Positions 1 to 12,386 are shown, counted from the first letter of the stretch. The stretch: DNA of 64,000 nt from Tulasnella sp. 424 (GCA_019633425.1 WSUB01000079.1:62001-126000), one strand, 5' to 3'. Translations and numbers: made by a program. The notes: generated by a model not told the origin, from the sequence alone.

Positions 1-17
1 CGAGTGGAAGGACTTAC

Positions 18-276
18 CAACAGTGAGCAGAACAACGTCGACAGGTACACCATCCGCGTTCGCCTCCGTCCAGGCTGTGCGGGCGTCTTCCTGGACGAGA
101 GCGTCTCCTTTCACCAGCTTTGCCTGACCAGACTTGACGAACGGTTGCATCTCTGCATCGTCATCGAAAGCCGAAACATTGCGAAGCTGGAAGACGACAG
201 TGTTGCCAGCCTTGAGGAGGTTGAGAGTGGCGAAATAGCCAATGTTGCGAGAGGCACCGATAGCGAGGACCTTCAT
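18..276 (-). CDS. NmrA-like NAD(P)-binding Rossmann protein, first exon only (partial)
   Basis: The start codon is at 276-274 on the minus strand and the reading frame runs to a GTAAGT donor at 17-12, so only exon 1 (86 codons plus one base) is in the window. The exon begins MKVLAIGASRNIGYFAT, a GxSxxxG dinucleotide-binding turn after a short beta strand, as in atypical short-chain dehydrogenases of the NmrA/NAD(P)-binding type. These proteins bind NAD(P)H as enzymes or redox sensors; the substrate cannot be told from this exon. A degenerate paralogue lies at 12387-13215 and shares both the protein start and the position of intron 1, which supports the model. The rest of the gene lies beyond the left edge. 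Confidence 0.8.
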
Positions 277-957
277 GGTATTCGAGCGTGGAGAAAATTG
301 TGTAGGTGAGGTAGGTTTAGAAGTGTTGTAAGCGACTAGTGAGGAGATGATGAGCCTTGAGTCGAGGGTTGGAGTGACTCCCTAATATACTGCTGGGAGG
401 AGCAGAGCTGCGGCGGCCAAGCACCGAGAGCTAGTCACGGTATTTCATCGCCGAGTCCCTAGTACCAACTGTGTATAGTCAAGGAGTGGGTCCGAGTGGC
501 GCTATTGGCTAAGTGAGAGCTTTGGAGTTGGTGGCTTCGGGCATGCTCCGTCACTGTCTCGGAGTACACCGATTGTGGTCCGTTCCGCCGGCTTACGTAC
601 GCAGACTTAGCCGCTTATGGTTTAGCGGACCTCTGACCGAACCCGGCGGCTCACCGACTCGCGGTGAATTTGCCTGCGGGAGTGGCAAAAACATTGCGCG
701 CCTGGAGATACCACCCGCCGACATAATGTGTTCGATTCGAGCCTCTAGTTTGGGATGGTTGGAGCTGGGTGAGGCCTGGTCACGGGGAGCGCGTGACATC
801 ACAAACGTCACGGTTTAGTTCTCAACTGGACCACCCACGAACATTGGGCCACACAGCTCACACAACTCCACGCAAAGCGCATGAACGTGCAACTGCTACT
901 GGTGTGTTTGATCCACTTTCGCCACTTCGCAAGATTGTTGAATGCCGCACCTTCCAG
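277..957. other. Intergenic stretch between divergent genes
   Basis: This holds the upstream region of the NmrA-like gene (minus) and the leader of the gene starting at 958 (plus). Short open frames occur on both strands but have no splice structure, recognisable motif or good start context. I see no RNA gene here. Confidence 0.5.
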
Positions 958-2524
958 ATGGTCGGCCTTCTCCGACACAAACCCAAGACCGTTAACATAC
1001 ACGGTAAACTAGCCAGGTTCTGTCCTAAGCGATTGCTAATTTTATCGAATGTGCAGACTATTGTGCATCCCTTGCATCTCGCTATGGTAGGCTTCACCCT
1101 AGGAGCTCTGAACCCACACCCGCAGCGTTGCTGGAACAGGGTAAACAACCAGACCATACCCCTCCTGCCTCAGACCAAGGGCACGAACAAATCGAACCTA
1201 GTAGGAAGACCCACTATAAACCCCTTTTTAAGTTAAGTAACAACAGAGTCTCGATTTGTAGACGTGAAGGCCAAACGGAAGAAACCGAATGGAAAGAAAC
1301 GGCAGAATCAGAACTCGAAGACGGACGTGTCCTCGCGCCTCAAAGTCTCCCATAATGAATTAGAACAACTTGGCAGCTCAGCCAAAACTGCGACTTTGCC
1401 TCTTGAGTCTGTCAATGACCTTGATGACGATCCTGATCCCGTCCCCAACGATGTTTTCTTCCGAGCCATGGATATCCTTGCCAAAGGTGCGCCCAGATTG
1501 CTTGAGGAATTCTACTCATCGAAGCTTAATTGTTCTCTACGTTGCAGAACGCGACGTTTCTGTTGACGATGCCAAGCACCTTTATAAACTGGGTAGCTGT
1601 CGAGCCAACCTTCGGCAACGAACTTCCACAGCGGCGAATGGAGCTGGTCCGGCGACGCCTCCTTACCCGGTAGCCCAAAGCATTAGGATACTGGGGAAGA
1701 TTCTCGACTCTATAGTTCAGGTAATCTCGAGCCCCGAGAGCTCCATGCGTCCAGAGTCTCGTCCAACTCAACAGCAAGATCTCCTAACTCGCCTCGAGGC
1801 ACTGCAAGTTGCCATATTCGGCCTCCTTGATGTTGTAGAAGATTCAAACCGGGTCAATGGACGCGAAGGCGCGTGTGGTGAACAAGATCTTGGGACCAGG
1901 CTGGCTAGCTCCATCGTCCAGCCCACCATGGCCGCCTTCAAGACCGTGTCTCTAGCAGCAGTGTCACGGCTGAGCCACAGCGGAAGTCAGCATAACCTTG
2001 GCTCCAGTCTCCTATCTCTCCTCTACGGAATAATAGCCGTCCTCCTGGAGCACCCACAGTCAAGCGAATCGGCAACTCTGTGGACTGTCGCCTCTGTTGC
2101 TGCAAGCTCTGGCATCCAGGAAATCCTAGAGTTGATTCGAGTTGACCCATCGACTGCACGTCTTAGCTCAACTGAAGCTTCAGCGGAGGAAGAGGTCGCC
2201 AGTCCGGATTCAGATCGATCTGCGGAATGGTGGACTGTTAGGAGGGATGCCATCCGTTTCATATGTTCCGTCTTCCGGCTTGCGTTCCCCATTGTCTCTC
2301 GCCGGCCATTGCCGTCTTCCACCGAAGCTACTGAAGATGAAGACGCAACAGAGATAGAGAGGAGGGCCGGTGTCAAGAAAGGGCTAGTCGAGTCGGTAAT
2401 GAAGCTAACAATGGATGGAGTGGAGAGAGCGGAGAACGCGGAAACCATCCAATCTCCATTTCGTCGACTCGATGACGAGGAGTGGTATCTCATTCTTCAA
2501 ATGGGGGAACTCTTACTCGATTGA
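958..2524 (+). CDS. Four-exon gene, 463-aa protein of unknown function
   Basis: Exons are 958-1003, 1057-1200, 1262-1486 and 1548-2524. All three introns (53, 61 and 61 nt) are GT-AG with plausible branch sites (for example TGCTAAT before the first acceptor), and the frame closes exactly at TGA. The protein starts MVGLLRHKPKTVNIHDYC. Residues about 50-85 are a lysine-rich basic tract that could be a nuclear signal. After it the chain is largely helical and leucine/alanine-rich, with an acidic low-complexity break (SAEEEVASPDSD) and another near the C-terminus, suggesting a solenoid-like fold. I do not recognise the family. The ATG at 958 was chosen because it lies just before the first intron and gives the only phase that joins all exons. 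Confidence 0.6.
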
Positions 2525-5500
2525 TAGCAGCCTGATAGCCGAGCGGGAATGAATTCAAATGCATGTCGTTGCCGTTGCTCTGGATCAGGATACGGATGAG
2601 GTATATCCGCTACCCTCGTTATCCTAGAAAGGCCTATTTTCTCGACTTTACCGGATACAGCTTGAATTGGTGGGGGATCCTATCAAGAAGTGATCGAATT
2701 TGGCCGGTGGCAAATGGCGCCATGCTTTCATCGGGCGATCCGATGGAGACGAAGCGCTCAACCCGTTTCGAGATTGCATCTCCCCCGCTTGTCACGCCGG
2801 TCCGCAAACCTTCGGCTAGATACTTCAAATACCGGCCCATGTCCAGAAATTCGGAGCGACTCAACTCCAGAGCCGAGGCGATCCCATTCAGCTTGGCCCA
2901 GAAAGGTAAGGATTGAGGCTCCAAATAATGAACTTTCTCCCCACCGCTTATGTCTTCAGTTTATCCAGAGCAATACCTTCCTAAATTGTTTAAATTGTCC
3001 GTTGCTGAATGGAATTTGTATGACCGTGCAAGCATCCGAGTCGCATGACCAACATCTTACGCGCCGAGCTGTCTAGATTCTACCTCATGGAATCCTGCCA
3101 GCCTCACCCCGTTGCGGTTATTCTCAGACCACTAAAACTCACTAATTGGAGAAGCATACGACCCTAGATGGTGCCAGTTGCCTCGCAGAACATGGTCCCG
3201 AGTCACCGGGCTTCCATACTGCCGACAATTGTGCTATTGTAGCTGTCACTTGTTCATAGCAAGCTAGAAACCTCGTCTGAGATTCCGTCGAGCGTATTCT
3301 CTTCTAAAAGACATTCATGACGTGTTCTGCATCCACAGTAAATAGTCCGCTAGCCGATGGCGTCCGGCTTACTGGAAGATATTCGGGTTTGGGATCGTCC
3401 GAAAAGGGCAAGTCCGAGACGACAAGCTGACGTGTTGTCCGATCTTGTAACACCGGATATCGTTCAGACTCCCGGCATCATTTGCGTTAACGAGAGTAAA
3501 AGGGGTGCTTGTCTGCTTAGGGGTGAAGTTGCCAGTGGGTTCTCAAGGGCTGGACGTGCACCGGGTCTCTGGCCACCGGGCTTCTGTTTCAAGCCACAGA
3601 TAAACGGACAGGTTAATAGAATGGTTTATTTTTACACCTTTTAGAAATCTCTTGTACACTGGTCGTGCAGGCCCTGAAAGGTGGGTGACTGGGGGTACTG
3701 GATCACATTTCGAGATTAGTCACCAGAGAAACTCGCAAAAGACAAGAATAACCCAGGACTTGATGGCTTTGAAATTTACAGCACCAATCCAAGCGGGCCA
3801 TATCTACCCCGACGGACTTCTTTAACTGGAGGAAACGGCTTGGGGCATTGGGAATACGAGTGGATTGCAGATACACAGACATCGAGGCACTCTGTCGTGA
3901 TGGGACCCAGAGGCAGAATATAGTAAAGGTTCACCATTAAAATCTTCCAATGGTCATTCGAGATATCTGGCTTCTCTCGTGGTCTTCAGGGTCCTTGGGG
4001 TAGCCACCTGGAATTGTTGATCTCGGATCGCCGTCGACAAATCAGGCGGCAAATTCCATGGAGTCATCGAAGAGAAATGCGGAAGCAGATCAAATCTGGT
4101 GATGACTCTAAATCAGAGTTCACAGTTGCCATCTCTTCAGGCGATTGTGTCAGGAGACGGCGGTTCTTGCACCCCCGAGGGAGGTCGAAGAACTTCCTGC
4201 GGCCGGGGTGATCAACTGGATGCTGCAACTGTGTCGAAAGCCTTGAGCCATGAAGCTATTATGAAGAGCCTCATAAAGAGCTTGGTTACTTTCCTTTGGT
4301 CTGATAAGTTTGGAGTCATAGTCAATCCCGCCGTGGGAGCTGGCACGGCTGCTGGAGATTCTGCGCCAGCGCAATCAAACACATCAATGAACAACACTCA
4401 GTCAATAGGCTCAACACTTTCTAGGACCCTTATGAGGCCTTGGTTCAATTATAGCACATCAAAGCCAGTCCGACGTGCGCCTGCCTCCACCAACCAGCGA
4501 ACCTAGCGAGATATCGCTATTTGCATCTACAGATCTACACTACTAGCATAAGATAGGTAATAGGAAGAGCTCTGAGACGCCTTCTCAGTTCCTGTCCCGG
4601 CCCTAAAGGGCCGTCGCGTGCTTGAGCTGCATTTCCGATTGCATGGAGGCTACAGGATGGTTGATCATGCCACAACACGGAAGCTTTTGCGACCCCTGTT
4701 GAATTCTATCGGCCATAGTTCAACTCAGAGGCTACGAGGCTAGGGCAGCGAGGAGTGCCTACCCCTGTCCTCGAGAAGACTGTGCGTAAACCGTGTGGGG
4801 AGCTCCCACATGACACTGCCTATCATCATTACTGAAGATAAGAGTCGCGTGCAAATTAGCCTTTTAGCATTCCGGAGAGGTCGGCGTTCCTCCCGCAAAA
4901 TCCATTGACAGGACCTCGTTGCTCTTGCTTAATGGGATGTATCATTGTTGCTTGCAGCCATTTGCAAGTACAAGACCTCCGTGGTGCCTTTCCAAGCGTG
5001 GCTTCTGGGTTGGAGAGAAGACAGCTCGGTTGCCTGAACATTGCGATCCTAGACCTCTCTCAGAGATTTTTGACTTCAGGGCCGAGGCCAAATATCAGAT
5101 GGCTTAAAATCTACTTATGCCCACAGGGCCGAATTCTCTTCAGGCAGAACCCCCGCGATGTCATCGAGAGTCTTGAGCTCGATCCTAGGGACGGAGAAGT
5201 CTATACGTCAAATCTGATTCGGGGGCGATGCTGAAAACCCCAAAGCAAATGAGGTCCATCGTGGGCTCGTGCCGATATTCCGAAATAAAATTAGAACACA
5301 TGGTGCAATGCTGATTTCGGATTTTCGGTAATTTCGAGGTCTTATGAGAGTGTTACTCAAGGGTCCTCGTTTATGCGTGTTGGATTTCGCCTCTGGTTTC
5401 GCAGTCACCGATGCCCGAACCGGTCCCATTCTATGAGACCGCTTGGGCTGTGCCATAGTCACCAGATTCTCGTGGTAAAAACGAGTTATAGCACGTGTAT

Positions 5501-6882
5501 TGCTGCAAACAAGTGCGGCCAACCTGTTGCGCTGGGAGACGTCAAATACCCGCTTGTCAGGCGATCACCAGCAGAGTGGTGAGGAGGCAACGCTTGCTCC
5601 AACAGAAAGCGGTTGCAAACCTCGGCGGAGTAGAAAGCGTAGGTTTAGCTGGGGATCGCCGATTAGACGGAACGGCCAAGCATTGGGACCCCACGGCCAG
5701 TCCGCGGCAAGAAAAACGACGGTTCTTCGGAGAAATTTACGTAGCTTGAAAGTCAGATGGAGCAGATAAGGAAGCCTGATTACGATGAACAACTAAAGCA
5801 GCGCGACAGAGGTGAACTCTCGTGGCGGAGATGGCTCTATGTTGCTCTGTTGCTGGGGCGACATTGACACGGCCTTGAAGGCTCGAAGTTGAGCCTTTTT
5901 TACGAGACCACGCCGAAGACATGGGGCTGTAGAAACGTCTCAGTTTGCTAGGGGCTTGAGATTATTGGGCCATGGCCAGAAAACGTCTCACGGCAATTAT
6001 GGAATACAGACCGTCACACTTTCGCTGCCTTGTGTAGATAGAACGTGCGGGCAACATCTTTCTTCTTGTAGCAACCGGGGATTAACCAAGACAGTCCCGC
6101 TTGTCGACAATTTTGACACTCCAAAGGCCAGTTAACAGCAGTGGTCTCGAGGCGGTCGTTTGATGCAAAGCGTCAACGCCAATCAACAACCACTTAGACT
6201 TGTAAGCTTTCCCCTCTCCCTTGAAGCGGGGTCAGCGAATCAGGGGGCTCGATGGGTGAAGCTTGGCTTCGGAGTCCTGGGCCACCTCTTCGTCTTGCCT
6301 CGAAGATTATTCCGCCGACGAAAAGCTAGGTTCATAAAATGGCGCTTCAATAACGGAAGCTCGTACCGACAGTTAAGCGTGGTATGTTTTCTTAACCCCG
6401 CGCTATTTTGGCATTGGAGAGAGGGCGGGCAAGCTTGCAACCCGCCACGAGTACCCGAAAGGCCTGCCATGTCGATGACGACGTTCGACCTAAATCGTAT
6501 CGATCGCTGGATCTGTGTACTGCTAGGGAAACGGGCAGCGGCGAGGCCCAACGGGGAGGGTGAGTTCCGAACCACCGGAACGCGTCGGGGATGAATGGTT
6601 CTGGTGTCCTCAAGCGACCCGTTGTGAGTGCACCACTCAAAGGAAGATACCGCAAATTCGGATGTCCTGCCGGATGGAAACTCGATCATCAGGAGTCAAC
6701 CACGCATGAGTGACCGAAAACCCTCCCCTTCGACCCACGGCCGTTTTTGACGCACAAATCTCACCTTCGTTTCATCTGGATTCGGCGGGTCTCGCACCAG
6801 TGCCTGCGCACAGCTCGCGGATAAATCAATTCATGAAATCGCGTCAAAAGATACCCAACCAAATGAGGCCTCAAACCGAAGG
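2525..6882. other. 4.4-kb gene-poor region
   Basis: No gene could be rebuilt here. The open frames are short, overlap on opposite strands and lack consistent introns. The most protein-like pieces are a minus frame at 2634-2924 (listed separately) and a plus frame at 4099-4506 (135 codons, partly helical, no motif). Relic coding or transposon sequence is possible, but no terminal repeats, reverse transcriptase or transposase motifs were seen. Confidence 0.4.
2634..2924 (-). CDS. Short orphan open frame, 96 codons, possible gene fragment
   Basis: The minus-strand frame opens with MEPQSLPFWAKLNGIASALE and stays open for 96 codons. It has an amphipathic, globular-looking composition (alternating hydrophobic and charged residues, few low-complexity runs), unlike the noise around it. 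It has no homology I recognise, no clear upstream exon and no signal peptide. The opposite strand carries a GTAAGG donor-like site at the same place, so the coding strand is not certain. It could be a relic of a larger gene or a small unannotated protein. Confidence 0.25.
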   Translation of the reverse strand: MEPQSLPFWAKLNGIASALELSRSEFLDMGRYLKYLAEGLRTGVTSGGDAISKRVERFVSIGSPDESMAPFATGQIRSLLDRIPHQFKLYPVKSRK

Positions 6883-6892
6883 CTATATATAA
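6883..6892 (+). promoter_or_regulatory. TATA box upstream of the 7025 small ORF
   Basis: The sequence CTATATATAA lies about 130 bases upstream of the ATG at 7025 and is followed by a C/T-rich leader, a typical fungal core-promoter layout. The role is inferred from position only. Confidence 0.4.
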
Positions 6893-7024
6893 TGCCCATT
6901 ACGACCATGTCAGCTCGAGCAAGGCAGCCCTCAGCACCATATCTTCCCTTCTACCCACTCTTCATACTACGCTACTCCATCTCTAAACCTGTCGGCTCCT
7001 ACTCAAGACCCCCAACCGAAAGAC

Positions 7025-7207
7025 ATGCCAGACGAAGAGCTTGCCACGCCGCACCACATTGTCCCCTCCCAGCCCCGCCGCCAGCATGGCAGTCCCGGCG
7101 GACGACCGCAGGACTCGGATGAGGACATCATCACCGCGCCAAGGATAGTACCCTCACAGCCGAAGACAACGCCTGGTAACACCCCAAAGCCCGGCTCACC
7201 ACGATAA
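7025..7207 (+). CDS. Small 60-aa protein with a twice-repeated IVPSQP motif
   Basis: An ATG at 7025 opens a 60-codon frame ending in TAA at 7205-7207. The motif IVPSQP occurs twice (IVPSQPRR and IVPSQPKT), each followed by a Gly/Pro-rich stretch, with an acidic DSDED spacer between. There is no signal peptide or membrane segment, so if real it is a small, probably disordered intracellular peptide. The support is the TATA box and C/T-rich leader plus the non-random internal repeat; there is no homologue I know. A non-coding transcript or chance frame remains possible. Confidence 0.35.
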   Translation: MPDEELATPHHIVPSQPRRQHGSPGGRPQDSDEDIITAPRIVPSQPKTTPGNTPKPGSPR

Positions 7208-8036
7208 CGGCCCTGGAATGATAAACCGAAAGGTATGTGAGCCACGAGTTCACTCCGACCCTGCAGCGGAGGCCTGACATTCCGTCATCCTCAGGGATTC
7301 CAGTAAGACACGACCATACACGTACTCACGGAGGATTGTAATTATACGCATTTGTGGCTGCGGAGAACAGAGGTCATCTGGGATGGCCAGACCTTTCGAA
7401 TCCTGATAAGCCGCCGAGTTTCTGTTTTTGTTCTTGTGTCCATATACATTTGTACCCCCTACCGGAGAGAATTGAAGGGCCCCTGGGACTTTCGAAGAGC
7501 GAAAGGGGTCACCAGTCCTGTTATGGAGAAAAGTCTGAGATTTTCGAAATACCCAAGGTTCAACGTCGACGAAGACCGAGGGCACAACGCCGCCAGAGTA
7601 ATATCGAGGAGACGTCAGATGGAGGCTGAGTTCGGAACGATTCACCGGATGACCGAGCCGTGTCGAGATTGCCAGGAATATGGCTCATTTCAGGTTCACG
7701 ATTTTAGACGTTCAGGCTCCCTGAGACGCATGGCACAACATATGTTTTTGGAAAAGGGATGCGGGATGCGAGTATCGAGGTAAATGAACCCCAACATCTG
7801 CCCTGGCCGCCTTACTCGACTTTGGTGATGGTCGTTGTAACCTCGGAGAAAGGAGATTGGATTTGGAATTGGAGCGTTGATGGCGTTTTGATCATGCGGC
7901 GACGTTCGGCAGTTATTCAAAGGGTTCTCCCATACAGTACCAAAATGGTCAAGACCGTGTTTGGTTCGACTGTCACCAACCGTCGTCGCTCGGTCATGAA
8001 ACAACATAACACGCATAAGATAGCAACCCCAGCAAA
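7208..8036. other. Intergenic, 3' flank of the vps38-like gene
   Basis: Overlapping frames occur on both strands (for example plus 7352-7783 and minus 7696-8016), but none has splice structure, a motif or a supported start. No firm feature is seen. Confidence 0.4.
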
Positions 8037-11000
8037 CTAAGATATAGCATTCTGTACTGGTAGAGACGGCGTCGAAGCAGGGCTACTTTCTTTCTCCGGC
8101 TCTTTCTTCGAAGGTGTCCGCCAGAACAACGACGAAAAGACGCTACCAGTAATGCTGTAGCTTCCGTCATTCGAGCTTGCCGAAGGCTTGACAGCATTCT
8201 CACTTGAGAGAGGCGGCTCCTTGATCGTAGCTGTGGGGGTAGTAGTCGCACTTTCCGTCTGTGCGTCGTCTGTCTTGACCCCGCGTTCGGTCCGCGTGTC
8301 ATCATCCGCCCCTTCTTCGGTCTCCGCTTCCCCTCCATCCCCTGAAGACCCCGTGCTTCCCTCATGGCTACCTGAATTTGAAGCGTCACTCGATGTGCTA
8401 GGCGGAGGGGAGGCGATCATAGAGTCATCTGCAACGCTCGCAGACGTGGGTTCGGCATTGTGGAAGCCGTATGCTTGAAGGGATGAGGTCGGAATGATGT
8501 ACTTTGATCGCAGCATTGCCGCTAAGGGTGAAAGGAACTGCCGCCGCGGTGTTGAATTCACCGATTCTGGCGGTGGTTGAGACACTGCAGGGCCAGAGGG
8601 GTCGGCAACTGCAGGAGAAGAGGGAAGCTCGTCCAAGGCCTGCCAAACTTCCGTAACGTCGATAGCCCTAGGTTCACCGGACTGTTGCGGCTCCCTACAG
8701 CCAGAAAAGGAGAGTAGCCCCTGTCAATAACTCCGACGACCATGCGCACCATGCCAACCATACCTTGGAGGCGTCGGCTCGTCCGAAGTACCGTTTGTCA
8801 GTGTGAGTAACAGGTTCTTCAGATTTGGAAGGGTATGGCGCATGTCGAGTGCGCGTAGGTTCTTGTCAGACATCAACTGAAAGGGAGGACAAGGCGTTAG
8901 AGCTCGAGTTCCAGCAGTAAGGTAACTATTCGCACAATTTCAACGTCCTTGTTAAGCAAAAACACTGCATATTCGAATCTATAAGTTTCAACTCCTGTGG
9001 GGAATAGCGGGAATCTATAGAAGGGTTCGACTATTAGTGGGACGTTTCAAAGCCAGAGCATTCACCCACATCCTTGGCCCTTGCATGGTCGAGATAGGAT
9101 CTTGTATCATGCTCCGACTAGCTGCATAGGTGATTGGATATGGTAACACTCTTCCCAGGTATATTGACACCATGTGAACCACTTGGGCAACGTAGCCTAA
9201 GGCAGTGGCCGTGGTTTGCTCGTTGACAGTTGGACAAGCCGGCAAACTGAGAGGGGGCGCTGGATCCGAAGATCCTACAGGTAACGGGAGCGGCACATCG
9301 AGAATGCCGAAAAGTAGATCTTGAGAGGAGAGGGGTTCGATGGGGAAAATGAAATCGACGGTTCGGACGAGATACATGCGTTGCGAATTTAGTTGGGAGT
9401 TGACGTCGAGCAGACGATTTCTGAAGGAGATCGTGAAAATTCAGCCTCTTCTTGAATCAAGAATCTGAATGAACGACGTACTGCGCGACCTCCATTTCGT
9501 TCCGCTTGAGAGCTGCAGATGTTTGATCTCGCTCTAACAGCTCAAACCCTTCTTCTAACGCCTCACGGCGAGCCTCGAGCGCGGCTTTCCGCTTTTCAAT
9601 GGCTTCTCGAGCTGATAGAGGCACAATATATAAGAATTGCCCGAGATCATACCTGATAGAAATCCAACCTACCTGCTTTGCTCTTCGCCATCAACCCGTC
9701 TTTCGCGGCTCTTAAGCTAGCCAAATACAAGCTCCTTTCGCTTTCTTCTCGAGCTAAGACGGACCTTCGGTCCTCTACGATCACTCTATCAACGCTCTCT
9801 AGAACGGCCGTCGTAGATTCCCGAGTGTCCGCTAGAACGGATTCCAGAGTGACAAGCCTAGTATATATAATGACACCAAGTTAGCCGATGCGTAAACCCT
9901 CAGCAGACCAGAGTTCACGGACCTGACAATATCTTGTAACTGTGCACTTGTTCTTATTTTGCTACCCTTTCGACTCGGTGGTGGAGATCTGGTAAACCTG
10001 TCCCGGGTGGGCGAGTTCAATCTCACCCCACTAGCGGCAGCTTGCCGTTGCTCGTCACCATCCGATATGTGACCGTCGACCCGAGAAGAAGGCCGTGAAA
10101 ACTGGGGTGGAGGGAACCAGTACCACTTGCTAGGCTGTCCAAGAGCGATGACGAGGGAGTTGGGAGGTAAACGATGTGGATGGGTCTGATACTAAAGGCC
10201 AGTAGTTAGTCCCGCTGGTAGAGCCATACTAAGGTTGATTAAAGGGCGCACCTCCTCTGGGAGAAGATCGGCATCCGTTAAATCAACATCCCACTGCTGC
10301 ACCGGCTGCCATGAAGACGAATCCTCCAACGGGCTTTCTTCCTTTGCTTTGCCTTTCCCACTGGGGTCTAACGAGCTCCTCCTCCTCCATGCCTCTCTAC
10401 TAGCCTTGCCTTCAACTCGAGCCCAAAGCGTGACAAGCACCCTTTGGGCCTGGCTGTTTGCACATGGCGAGAACTCGTGCTCCGGGTCCAACCCCACCCA
10501 ACTCGGATTAGTCGATGGTCTATGGTAAGTCGATACGTAGAATGGTGCAGGTGGGCTTGATGTGACTGAGGGCGGAGTGGGGGTCGTCGAGCGGGATGCA
10601 GCTGGTGAGGACGATCGGCGAGAGGTTGAGGAAAATGACGAAGAGGACGGAGTTTGGAGATGACCGCTGCGGGATGTCGAAGTGGGGGTCCTAACATGAC
10701 CCCGCTGACGTTGCGACAGAAGTGGAGGGGAGCGAGATCTCGGTGCTGAGGATGCCGTTGGGGATTTGACCGGCGTTGCTGCTGTTGATGCCTTTTCTGG
10801 CCGACCGCTTTGTGCCTCCTCTGCTGGGCTGAGAGTGAACAACGTCTCTACCAATCGCACTTGAAGGACCTTCTCGAGTGACCTCTGGAGAGTTGATTCT
10901 GAGACAGATGATGAAGATGTAGGGTGCTGGTGGTGCACGAGCGAGCCAAAGAGTGAAATGTCAAAGGGTGGAGATCGAAGGGAGGACGGTGAAGTTGGCT

Positions 11001-11554
11001 GGGGTAAATGGCTTAGGAGTGACGCTTGAGACGACGACCTTGGTCTACGAGCTTGCTGCCCTGCTGTTGACGGGGGTAAAACAAGAGCTGGGCGGGCTTT
11101 GCTGGTCCTGCGATTTCTGGTGGGAGTCGGTGTGGCATCTTCCGAGAGAGCGGCCCCACTGCCTAACGAGGATGCGCCTATGCCCAGATCATCCTGTGCC
11201 CGTAAACTGCGCAGCGTTGATACGGATGCAGCAGATATCTTCCGTGTCCTCCGTTGTGACAAGACGAGGTCGGCATCGTCCGGGATGTATGCTTGTTCGA
11301 TGCCTTTGGATGATGCTGCACTTGCTTCACTCAACGTTGAAGCTACTCCATCTCTCCTCGGAAAGGGTGTAAGGTTGCGCACTGCTAGGCCTGTTATATG
11401 CCGTATTCGTCGGTTCTAGGGGGAGACGTAAAAAACCAAAACGCGGGTGGGAGGAAGCAATCGTCAGGTTGGGGCCTAGTGATGGGATTTTTGACCGGCA
11501 ACTCACTGCTGAAAATCGGGTATCATCGTCTAAAGATATACTGCTGAGAGACAT
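8037..11554 (-). CDS. vps38: Vps38/UVRAG-Atg14-like subunit of the PI3-kinase complex
   Basis: Nine exons join in frame: 11554-11507, 11415-10252, 10191-9923, 9857-9673, 9611-9482, 9420-9070, 9014-8936, 8876-8764 and 8694-8037, giving 998 aa. The N-terminus contains RRIRHITGLAVRNLTPF, then a long Ser/Pro-rich region holding a C2-like segment (around residues 170-420, including STYHRPSTNPSW). Exons 4-5 (about 495-600) form a strongly charged coiled coil. The C-terminal part reads YLVRTVDFIFPIEPL, then TALGYVAQVVHM and YRFEYAVFLLNKDVE, the BARA-like core of the UVRAG/Vps38/Atg14 family. These proteins bind Vps30/Beclin in the Vps34 PI3-kinase complex on endosomes or autophagic membranes. The C2-like part and the length favour Vps38/UVRAG over Atg14. 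The last about 215 residues are an extra Ser/Thr-rich tail. Confidence 0.85.
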
Positions 11555-12386
11555 AGAATGTCATGTCCCTGCGAAGGTTTGAAAGTCGGTCGGTGTTGCG
11601 GCGTGAGCTGGAAGCGGGCAGAGAGCGAAGAGAGGGGCGCACTGATGTTCGAATTTCGACTGACCCTATTGAGCTCGACCCGCAGGTCACCACCCATCAC
11701 CATTCTTACCACTGTCGGCCGCGCTCTTTGGCAATCGGTGCGCTTAACCTTAGAAGCTTACAAGTACTGTTCACGTCTATTGCACCCTCTTAACCTGGAG
11801 CCCTTCCTCTGATGTCGTGAATCCAGCCTCGAAACATGGGATAAGCTCAGCTGCGAGTTACTCGCCGGGAAATTCCGTCGTCTTTCCTTGGTCTAGGCCG
11901 TCTCGTGGGTATTCTGAAGAGTGCAGCTGAACGCTGGACTGATCCCGAAGTCCTGACTGAAAACTCATTACGCTCGCAGAAACGGAGCCGCTGACATTTA
12001 TCGGCAAACGCCAAGCGAACGTGTGAAGCTCCAGATCGGTCCTGCATACCAACGTAGGAATTGTCTGCGCAGATCTGTCAGCGAGCACGCTCCGAAGTGG
12101 TCTCAAGACGTAAGCACTCGGGTCAAGGCCGCGCAAAGCATCCAATCACGCAGCAAGAGTCAAGCATCGTCGCTCTTCGCACATTGGAGACGCAGCTTCG
12201 ACTTTGAGCGCTCGGCATCTCCCAGCGCCATATACGTGCCTTGATTCCAAGTTTGATTACGCTCCTGGGCTTTAATGGCAATTAAGGTCGATGGGATAGA
12301 CGTTCCGAATTCCCTCTAATCCTCAACCTCACCTCTTCCTTTATCTTCTACCATTGACCCATCTCTTACCCTCTCTCACGATCAAC

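Noticed and set aside
490..600. tRNA-like GTCCGAGTGGC sequence
   Set aside because: The segment resembles a Ser/Leu tRNA D-arm start, but no anticodon arm or TTCGA T-loop could be folded around it.
3357..3644. Plus-strand 95-codon frame in the left gene-poor region
   Set aside because: No start context, introns, motif or protein-like periodicity; composition is as expected for random sequence.
8188..8478. Plus-strand open frame of 96 codons
   Set aside because: It is antisense to the last vps38 exon and reflects its Ser/Thr codon usage.
11558..11812. Plus-strand small gene starting 4 bases from the vps38 start codon
   Set aside because: It lies entirely in the vps38 leader and promoter on the other strand, with no splice sites or motif; a chance frame is more likely.
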